Below, in pieces: positions 17,303-22,321 of a stretch of 22,321 nucleotides of DNA. Each line of letters begins with the position of its first letter. The first letter of the stretch is position 1. The notes beneath the pieces are model-generated. The model searched no databases. It was not told the origin of the DNA and saw only the letters and a list, made by a program, of their open reading frames with translations. Where the stretch lies: positions 1 through 22,321 of the forward strand of contig JAFLKA010000354.1 in assembly GCA_022712735.1 (NCBI GenBank), in the 5' to 3' direction. Source of the stretch: Marinosulfonomonas sp. Lineage in GTDB: Bacteria; Pseudomonadota; Alphaproteobacteria; Rhodobacterales; Rhodobacteraceae. Position numbers and translations under genes: made by a program.

Positions 17303-17768
17303 CCAGACCCTCCAGAACAGGGCGCCACCGAGGGCTGGTTGCGTGTAATGTTACATGGCGTTCCTGCGGGGTGTCTGTAACTTGTAGCGAAATCACCAGC
17401 GCATCTGCTGGTGTTAAATTACCCAGTCGATCAGGCCACTCAACAAGACAGAGCGCGGTTTCAAAGGCGTCTTCCAACCCCAGTTCTTGAACCTCGTAAG
17501 GTGTTGTTAGACGGTAAAGGTCACAGTGCCAGATATCGAATTTTGGCGCATCATACGTTTGCACTAAAGTGAAAGTTGGCGAGGGAATATCCTCGGGAGT
17601 GGTTAGAAGGGATAAGATCAAGGCGCGAGCAAAGAAACTTTTGCCTGCTCCGATTGGCCCTTCAAGCAGGATCACATCCCCCGCATTCAGGTGCGGGGCC
17701 AACGTTTGCGCCAGCCTTGCGGTATCTTCAGGGGACGTAAGGGTGAGGGATATTGAGCACGAACACAT
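17295..17768 (-). CDS. tsaE: tRNA t6A biosynthesis ATPase TsaE
   Basis: TsaE is the small ATPase that drives the TsaBD-TsaC machinery for N6-threonylcarbamoyl-adenosine at position 37 of ANN-decoding tRNAs. The 157-residue product has Walker A GPIGAGKS (37-44), the family motif SPTFTLVQTYD (63-73), the HCDLYRL segment (about 80-86) and the conserved VEWPDRLG (about 109-116). The length is typical. The ATG at 17768 has no clear Shine-Dalgarno and follows the multi-PAS gene after 40 bases. The N-terminus MCSCS is unusual, but the open frame offers no better start. The 3' end overlaps amgK by 8 nt, so translation may be coupled. Confidence 0.95.
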   Translation of the reverse strand: MCSCSISLTLTSPEDTARLAQTLAPHLNAGDVILLEGPIGAGKSFFARALILSLLTTPEDIPSPTFTLVQTYDAPKFDIWHCDLYRLTTPYEVQELGLEDAFETALCLVEWPDRLGNLTPADALVISLQVTDTPQERHVTLHATSPRWRPVLEGLDV

Positions 17769-17789
17769 AAAGCGACTTTAACCCGACTA

Positions 17790-17802
17790 TTGCGCGGCGC
17801 AA
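17790..17802. repeat. Short GC-rich dyad upstream of tsaE
   Basis: TTGCGC and GCGCAA flank a single central base in the 40 bp gap between the multi-PAS gene stop and tsaE. As RNA it would fold as a 5-bp hairpin with a three-base loop. No T-run follows on the minus strand, so it is at best a weak pause or protein-binding site. Confidence 0.25.
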
Positions 17803-17808
17803 ACCCGT

Positions 17809-19401
17809 TCATGCACCCACAGGTTTTTTTTGTGTCGCGCTGCGTTTGCGGGCCGGTTTTTCCGGTGCTTTACCAACGTGGAATTTTACCAAGGTCGCGC
17901 CACCGGCGAGCGGCGTAAACTGGCAATCAAGCGTGCGGCCATTATCAAGGGTTGCGCCCCCAAACCACTCAACACGCTCGTTCTGACCCCCGATAAATTC
18001 CCGTAAATCCCCCCACAGCGGCGTTGGATCACAGACCTCTTGCCAGTGGCGCGTGGCGTCAATAATGCTCATCTCGCCAAAAGTGGTGCTGGGGTCAACA
18101 CCCCATAGATTGGTATAGGCTGCGTTTGACATGGTGATCAGGCCGGATGATGAAAAAACCACAACAGGGTCATGCAGTGCATCCAGAACGGCCTGACCAA
18201 CCTCGAGCTCTTCTCGAAAGTTGCGCGTCAGGGATATTTCGGCGCTGATGTCCTCAAACAATAGCGCGACAGCCCCGTCGGCATGTGGCCGCCCGTTTAC
18301 ACGATATGTCTGACCGGTTGGCAGGGTCCATATTTCCTCATAGGTGCCGTCAGTCGCCGCTTCTTCCAGCGCTGTCATTTGATGGCGCCAGCTTTTGTAA
18401 TCTTTCGGTTCCGGCATCATTTGATTTTCGCGCAGCCGGTCCAGCAGGGTAAAAAGCGTTGGTCGTGCACTAAGAAAATCAAACGGCAGTTTTGTCAGAT
18501 CGGTCAAGGCCGGATTGAACAGCGCCAGCTGACGGTTTTTATCAAAGACTGCCAGGCCGATGGAAAGATGGGCAAAGGTTTTTGTCAGGGTCTGGACAAA
18601 CCCTTTTAGCGAAGTTTCTGCCTGCACGATGGCATCTGCCGGTATGGCGAAACAAAGCATGGATTCATTGACCTTTTTGCAAGACAGATCAAACCAGATC
18701 AGATCACCCGAGGTGTCGTCATTAATAGATACACGCACGGTTTGCGGGTTGGGCGCACTATCCGCATCAATCGTATGATCGAATAGACGCGCGGGGGGCC
18801 AACTATCATTCTGGTTATCGGGCTTGATGGATTTGACCAAAGCCAGATACGCAGCATTTGCCCAATTGATTTGCCCGTTACGGCCCACCTGCCATACAAG
18901 GTACGGCGCAAGTTTGGCCGTTCGACGCAGGGTTTCCAGTTCAGTCTCAAGCGCAGCAAGGCTGATGCTGTCGATCAGGGGTTTCTCGGCTGTGTCAGTA
19001 TTGACCAGAACCAGACGCGCCAGCCCATCCCACCATTCTGCCATAATGCGGCTGGTATCATTTGGGTCATCCGGCATAATGGTGAGTGATCCGGCATCAC
19101 CAAGTGCACGTAGATCATCGGCAAGTGTGGAAAATTGTGGACTGAAAGCTGTAATTAGCCGCTGCCAATCTGTTTTATCTTCCGATTTAGGGTCAAGCAA
19201 TTTGCGAGCGCTGGGCGTTGCATCAATTAAGGCATCATTATCGAATAGAAAGGCGGTTTCAGCGTCGCTTTCTATCATCAGGCTGTGTGTTGATTTCCCA
19301 GCCATGTTCATCCCGCGCGAGATAAGCCAAAGGGCAAGCAGCGCCACAAGGAATGAAGTTGTGGTGACTAACAATACGGTATTCAGATCAATTCCTTGCA
19401 T
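17809..19401 (-). CDS. Membrane-anchored multi-PAS protein without kinase domain
   Basis: From an ATG at 19401 the protein has 530 residues: a membrane helix (about 9-28), then a cytoplasmic region with what look like four PAS-like modules. Their starts read TAFLFDNDALIDATPSARKL (about 49-68), PYLVWQVGRNGQINWANAAY, GLAVFDKNRQLALFNPALTD and PVVVFSSSGLITMSNAAYTN. The repeated aromatic/Asn-Ala pattern is typical of PAS folds. The last one runs nearly to the C-terminus, which ends in a Lys/Arg-rich tail. I see no histidine phospho-acceptor box, no HATPase motifs and no GGDEF, EAL or cyclase motif. The frame stays open upstream to 19584, but that part overlaps regB and looks like noise. It lies 82 bp downstream of regB. 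Possibly a pseudokinase-like sensor or a degenerated histidine kinase; the ligand is unknown. Confidence 0.8.
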   Translation of the reverse strand: MQGIDLNTVLLVTTTSFLVALLALWLISRGMNMAGKSTHSLMIESDAETAFLFDNDALIDATPSARKLLDPKSEDKTDWQRLITAFSPQFSTLADDLRALGDAGSLTIMPDDPNDTSRIMAEWWDGLARLVLVNTDTAEKPLIDSISLAALETELETLRRTAKLAPYLVWQVGRNGQINWANAAYLALVKSIKPDNQNDSWPPARLFDHTIDADSAPNPQTVRVSINDDTSGDLIWFDLSCKKVNESMLCFAIPADAIVQAETSLKGFVQTLTKTFAHLSIGLAVFDKNRQLALFNPALTDLTKLPFDFLSARPTLFTLLDRLRENQMMPEPKDYKSWRHQMTALEEAATDGTYEEIWTLPTGQTYRVNGRPHADGAVALLFEDISAEISLTRNFREELEVGQAVLDALHDPVVVFSSSGLITMSNAAYTNLWGVDPSTTFGEMSIIDATRHWQEVCDPTPLWGDLREFIGGQNERVEWFGGATLDNGRTLDCQFTPLAGGATLVKFHVGKAPEKPARKRSATQKKPVGA

Positions 19402-19457
19402 CACCCTAAGCCTGTTCAACAAAATAAACGTCGCAGGAAACTGTGGCGCTAAAATAG

Positions 19458-19472
19458 TTAACACCGCGTTAA
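19458..19472. promoter_or_regulatory. CtrA-type box, TTAA-N7-TTAA
   Basis: The sequence TTAACACCGCGTTAA is a perfect TTAA-N7-TTAA, the gapped recognition motif of the alphaproteobacterial cell-cycle regulator CtrA. It lies in the 82 bp gap between the regB stop (19484) and the multi-PAS start (19401), 57 bp upstream of that start. I found no second copy in the other intergenic gaps of the window. No clear -10 hexamer follows it. Function is inferred. Confidence 0.5.
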
Positions 19473-19483
19473 GGCTATTAGAA

Positions 19484-20881
19484 TTACACCTGCATTGGCT
19501 GGTTTTCTCCAACGGCCAGCTTTGCTTCTGATTTGCTGCGGCTGATGGCATTCCTGGGCCATGAAACCAGAACGATCGCACCACACCGTTCGGGGCGCTC
19601 GCTTCCGCTTAAAAATGGATCACACCCGTTGGCAAAGCTAAGTTCGGCTCCGGATCGCTCCAGCAAGGTTTTGGCAATGAACAACCCAAGGCCCATACCC
19701 TCGTATCCCGGCCTTTTACCCTGTTCTGGTGTAGGCCGACGTGTGAGCATGAATGGATCACCAATGCGTTTGATCAGGTGGGGTGGGAAGCCATCACCAT
19801 CGTCAATAATTTTCACGGTGATCATTGTGTCGGTCCATTTAATGTCGACCCAAACATGCGTGTCGGCAAAATCCACCGCGTTCTGGATAAGGTTTCGTAG
19901 TCCGTGGATGATTTCGGGCTGGCGGCGCACATCGGGTTGGTCGGGTAGGGTGCTGTCGTTCGGATACAGGGTGATTGTAACGGGCTTGCCGCGGTTGATA
20001 TGGGGCTCTGCTGCCTCGTCAACCACTGCTGACAAAGGCGCATAACGAAGATGCAAATCATCCTTACCGGCCTGCCCCATTGAATGCAGAATATCCCGAC
20101 ACCGATCGACTTGATCGCGGATCAGTTCAACGTCTTCTTTTTGCTGCGGCATTGATTCCAGATCATCAATCAATTCTGTGCTGACGAGTTTGATTGTTGC
20201 AAGCGGTGTACCCAACTCATGCGCGGCAGCAGCAACAACCCCGCCCAGATCAGTCAGTTTTTGTTCGCGCGACAGGGCCATTTGCGTGGCCAGCAATGCT
20301 TCGGACATGGAATCAATTTCGGCGGTGACGCGGCGCTCATACAGCCCCAGAAAAACAGTGCCGATCAGGATGGCAACCCAGAAGCCGAACACAAACACAT
20401 CCGGCATTTTCAGGATGAACCCGTCGCTGGTGCGAAGCGGGATGTTATATAGCCCGACAAGAGTGGTCACAGCGATGGTAACAAGCCCCAGAAAGATCGT
20501 CGCGCGGGATTGCAGTACGGTTGCTGCAATTACCACAGGCACAAGGATCAGCAAAGAAAACGGATTGTGCAGACCGCCGGTTAGATACAGCAATACGGCA
20601 AGTTGCAAAATGTCGAACAGGAACATCAGCATCAATTGGGTTTCGCTCATGCGCTTGCTGTCGGGGAACACGAACATCGCAACCAGATTGGCAATAGTCG
20701 AGATGCCAATCACCAAAAAGCAAAGCCCCAGATTTAGCTGTAGGTTATAATAGCGAACCGCAATTGTGATGGCGGTGATCTGTCCGAATATGGCAACCCA
20801 CCGCAACACAATGAATGTGCTAAGGCGAATCCAGTCGCTTCGATTGTGTCGAACATAGGGATCGGCAGGTAAATCGGACAT
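19484..20881 (-). CDS. regB: Redox-sensing histidine kinase RegB (PrrB/ActS)
   Basis: RegB phosphorylates RegA under reducing conditions to control respiration, and in phototrophs photosynthesis and CO2 or N2 fixation. From ATG 20881 the protein has 465 residues with about six membrane helices (25-185). The quinone-binding GGLHNPF heptad is at 102-108. The H-box AAAHELGTPLATIKL carries His221, followed by the redox-active cysteine Cys261 in RCRDILHSMG. The ATPase domain has the N-box LRNLIQNAVDFA (328-339), DDGDGF (360-365) and GMGLGLFIA (395-403). All sensing and catalytic residues are intact. AGGGA precedes the ATG; an upstream TTG at 20908 is less likely. It is divergent from senC with regA beyond, the classic cluster. 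Confidence 0.97.
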   Translation of the reverse strand: MSDLPADPYVRHNRSDWIRLSTFIVLRWVAIFGQITAITIAVRYYNLQLNLGLCFLVIGISTIANLVAMFVFPDSKRMSETQLMLMFLFDILQLAVLLYLTGGLHNPFSLLILVPVVIAATVLQSRATIFLGLVTIAVTTLVGLYNIPLRTSDGFILKMPDVFVFGFWVAILIGTVFLGLYERRVTAEIDSMSEALLATQMALSREQKLTDLGGVVAAAAHELGTPLATIKLVSTELIDDLESMPQQKEDVELIRDQVDRCRDILHSMGQAGKDDLHLRYAPLSAVVDEAAEPHINRGKPVTITLYPNDSTLPDQPDVRRQPEIIHGLRNLIQNAVDFADTHVWVDIKWTDTMITVKIIDDGDGFPPHLIKRIGDPFMLTRRPTPEQGKRPGYEGMGLGLFIAKTLLERSGAELSFANGCDPFLSGSERPERCGAIVLVSWPRNAISRSKSEAKLAVGENQPMQV

Positions 20882-20917
20882 ATGTTTCCCTGGTTTTGTG
20901 TGCGGCAACCTGTGCTA

Positions 20918-20946
20918 TTGTTAGTCGGGTCTGATAGGACGATCAA
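20918..20946 (-). promoter_or_regulatory. Candidate regB promoter in the regB / senC divergent gap
   Basis: On the minus strand TTGATC (20946-20941) is followed by 17 bases and TAACAA (20923-20918), 36 bases before the regB ATG. Both hexamers are only moderate matches. The 99 bp gap also contains GCGGC-N5-GTGCT at 20902-20916, which partly resembles the GC-rich RegA site. The pair CTGAT/ATCAG at 20931-20935 and 20963-20967 forms a loose dyad. RegA control of this intergenic region is known in Rhodobacter; here it is inferred. Confidence 0.3.
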
Positions 20947-20980
20947 TGCACTGTAATCCCAGATCAGGAGAATTAGGACA

Positions 20981-21604
20981 ATGCGTGTGGTTTCGATGGT
21001 TTCGATTGCGGTGGTTGCCGCATTATTGGGCACCCTGTGGTATCTGACGGCGAACAAGGATGCAGATGACCTATTTGCACAATGCCGTGCCAGCAATATT
21101 ATGGGCGGCGCGGGTTCAATCGGTGGGCCGTTCACATTGGTGGATGAAACCGGAAAAACCGTGACGGACAAGGATGTGATTACTGGGCCGACGCTGGTTT
21201 ATTTCGGCTACACTTTCTGCCCCGATGTTTGCCCGCTGGACAATGCCCGCAACGCCGAAGCCGTTGAGCTGCTGGAAAAGATGGGCAAGATTGTAAAACC
21301 TGTCTTTATCTCGATTGATCCAGAGCGTGACACGCCAGAAGCAATGGCAGAATTTACCGATTACCTGCACCCTCGCATGGTGGGCCTGACGGGCACACCT
21401 GAACAAACCAAAGCTGCCTCAAAGGCCTATCACACCTATTTCAAGAAAGAGGTAGACGGTGATCCGGAATACTATCTGGTGGACCATTCGACCCAGACCT
21501 ATCTGATGTTCCCCGAACACGGGTTTGTCGAGTTTTTCCGGCGTGATGAATCGGCTGAAGATATGGCAAAACGTGTGGCATGTTTTGTGGATGCTGCATC
21601 TTAG
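20981..21604 (+). CDS. senC: SCO1/SenC copper chaperone for cytochrome oxidase
   Basis: SenC/Sco proteins bind copper through two cysteines and a histidine and help assemble the CuA or CuB site of haem-copper oxidases. The 207-residue product has one N-terminal membrane anchor (about 4-22) with no lipobox, so the thioredoxin-like domain faces the periplasm. The copper ligands are visible as FCPDVCP (Cys80 and Cys84) and YLVDHST (His169). FISIDPERDTPE (109-120) is another family block. AGGAG lies ten bases before the ATG, and a TAGGA lies closer. Divergent from regB and followed by regA after 181 bp, as in the Rhodobacter senC-regA arrangement. Confidence 0.96.
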   Translation: MRVVSMVSIAVVAALLGTLWYLTANKDADDLFAQCRASNIMGGAGSIGGPFTLVDETGKTVTDKDVITGPTLVYFGYTFCPDVCPLDNARNAEAVELLEKMGKIVKPVFISIDPERDTPEAMAEFTDYLHPRMVGLTGTPEQTKAASKAYHTYFKKEVDGDPEYYLVDHSTQTYLMFPEHGFVEFFRRDESAEDMAKRVACFVDAAS

Positions 21605-21625
21605 TGCAAGTCTCGAATTGATGGA

Positions 21626-21685
21626 ATTCATCCTGCAAACCGAACGCATTTGCACACAGCCGCTGCCTCGGTTTGCCGGATGAAT
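21626..21685. repeat. 18-bp near-perfect inverted repeat between senC and regA
   Basis: The arm at 21626-21643 is complementary to the arm at 21668-21685 at 17 of 18 positions (the ninth base of the left arm, T, faces C), around a 24-base loop. It begins 21 bases after the senC stop. No T-run follows on either strand (plus strand continues AAATTAG), so it is not a canonical intrinsic terminator. It could protect the senC 3' end, attenuate read-through into regA, or be a small repeated palindromic element. Confidence 0.75.
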
Positions 21686-21723
21686 AAATTAGATCTGATT
21701 GACCGAGACTCGCATTAGTCAAA

Positions 21724-21752
21724 TTGACCCGCCCTACCCAAACGCATAGAGT
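21724..21752 (+). promoter_or_regulatory. Candidate sigma-70 promoter for regA with overlapping palindrome
   Basis: TTGACC (21724-21729, five of six to consensus), 17 bases, then TAGAGT (21747-21752, four of six), 33 bases before the regA ATG. The -35 overlaps a palindrome GTCAA-A-TTGAC at 21718-21728. Further TTGACC copies lie at 21699-21704 and 21767-21772. This suggests regA has its own regulated promoter apart from senC. Confidence 0.5.
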
Positions 21753-21785
21753 GGGGACAGAACAGTTTGACCAAAGGGGAAACAC

Positions 21786-22321
21786 ATGGCCGAAGGTGAT
21801 CTAAGAGAGATCGGCGAAGATAAAACGCTGCTTCTTGTTGATGATGACGAGCCGTTTTTGAAACGTCTGGCCCGCGCCATGGAAAAACGCGGCTTTGCGC
21901 CTGAGATGGCAGGGTCCGTTGCGGCGGGGCGTGCGATTGCGACAGCGCGGCCACCAGCCTATGCGGTGGTTGATCTGCGGCTAGAGGATGGTAACGGGCT
22001 GGATGTGGTCGAAGTGCTGCGTGAAAAACGCCCTGATTGCCGCGTTGTGGTTTTGACTGGATACGGTGCGATTGCCACGGCTGTGGCTGCGGTCAAAATT
22101 GGCGCAGTTGATTATCTGTCTAAACCTGCGGATGCCAATGATGTAACAGCGGCGCTTTTGGCCAAACCGGACGAGCTGCCCCCGCCACCGGAAAACCCGA
22201 TGTCGGCGGACCGCGTGCGTTGGGAACATATTCAACGGGTGTATGAGTTGTGCGACCGTAATGTCAGCGAAACAGCGCGGCGTTTGAACATGCACCGCCG
22301 CACCTTGCAACGGATTTTGGC
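21786..22321 (+). CDS. regA: Redox response regulator RegA (PrrA/ActR), 3' end cut by window
   Basis: RegA is the DNA-binding partner of RegB. The frame opens at ATG 21786, with GGGGA five bases upstream, and runs 178 complete codons to the window edge; the family is about 184 residues, so only a few are missing. The receiver domain shows LLLVDDDEPF (15-24; acidic pocket), the phospho-acceptor Asp63 in VVDLRLEDGNGLDV, Thr91 in VLTGYGA and Lys113 in LSKPAD. The tell-tale proline linker PPPPENPMS (132-140) leads into the Fis-type helix-turn-helix NVSETARRLNMHRRTLQRIL (159-178). This linker and helix are nearly invariant across alphaproteobacteria, which makes the identification secure. It lies downstream of senC behind a palindrome and its own probable promoter. 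Confidence 0.97.
   Translation, partial: MAEGDLREIGEDKTLLLVDDDEPFLKRLARAMEKRGFAPEMAGSVAAGRAIATARPPAYAVVDLRLEDGNGLDVVEVLREKRPDCRVVVLTGYGAIATAVAAVKIGAVDYLSKPADANDVTAALLAKPDELPPPPENPMSADRVRWEHIQRVYELCDRNVSETARRLNMHRRTLQRIL

Noticed and set aside
18824..19531. 235-codon plus-strand open frame over the multi-PAS and regB genes
   Set aside because: It spans the intergenic gap and two real genes in antisense, with Ser/Arg-rich composition typical of a shadow frame.
19402..19584. Upstream extension of the multi-PAS gene to 19584
   Set aside because: The extra 61 codons overlap the regB 3' end and the CtrA-type box and have no signal or domain character.
20178..20750. 190-codon plus-strand open frame inside regB
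   Set aside because: It is antisense to the conserved RegB membrane and H-box region and has no recognisable motif.
20931..20946. FNR-type box (TTGAT-N4-ATCAA) near senC
   Set aside because: The best match, CTGAT and ATCAA, has a six-base gap and one mismatched half, so it does not fit the FNR/FnrL spacing.
1..22321. Mobile elements, CRISPR, prophage, defence or RNA-gene islands
   Set aside because: I looked for transposase or integrase motifs, regularly spaced repeats and tRNA-like folds on both strands and saw none; almost all DNA is explained by core genes.

Overview
This 22.3 kb window looks like ordinary chromosomal DNA of an alphaproteobacterium of the Rhodobacterales (Roseobacter/Rhodobacter group). 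The evidence is the regB / senC / regA redox-regulatory cluster, alphaproteobacterial-type addB and addA, an hslV with an N-terminal propeptide, a Tim44-like protein next to mltA, and a tsaE-amgK-murU cell-wall recycling set. Coding density is very high. I see no rRNA, tRNA, CRISPR array, insertion sequence or phage gene.

Layout. Positions 1-207 (minus) hold the start of an fxsA-like gene that runs off the left edge. Divergent from it, 316-2602 (plus) is a tightly overlapping envelope set: a Tim44-like protein, the lytic transglycosylase MltA and an Smr-domain protein. Converging on it, 2585-7866 (minus) reads hslV, a DUF2157 membrane protein, hslU, an alpha/beta-hydrolase lipoprotein and an MFS transporter. 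A lone plus-strand gene for a probable carbohydrate-synthesis/glycosyltransferase-like protein lies at 7963-8877.

Positions 8925-20881 (minus) form a long co-directional block: regB, a kinase-less multi-PAS protein, tsaE, amgK, murU, addB, addA, trxA. From tsaE to addA all adjacent genes overlap by 4-25 nt, so cell-wall recycling, tRNA t6A modification and double-strand break repair are probably co-transcribed. Divergent from regB are senC (20981-21604) and regA (21786 to the right edge).

Functionally, RegB (quinone- and redox-sensing kinase), RegA (response regulator) and SenC (copper chaperone for cytochrome oxidase) couple respiratory redox state to gene expression. HslVU is an ATP-dependent protease. 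AmgK and MurU salvage MurNAc to UDP-MurNAc. AddAB resects double-strand breaks.

No clearly new system is visible. The points most worth a second look are: (1) hslU has no ATG, GTG or TTG at its conserved N-terminus but a CTG with a well-placed Shine-Dalgarno, while the upstream DUF2157 frame runs on into hslU; (2) a 17-of-18 bp inverted repeat lies between senC and regA; (3) a perfect TTAA-N7-TTAA (CtrA-type) box lies upstream of the multi-PAS protein, which has no kinase domain; (4) repeated TTGACC motifs and a palindrome surround a good regA promoter; (5) the isolated, AT-richer sugar-polymer gene has no evident ribosome binding site.
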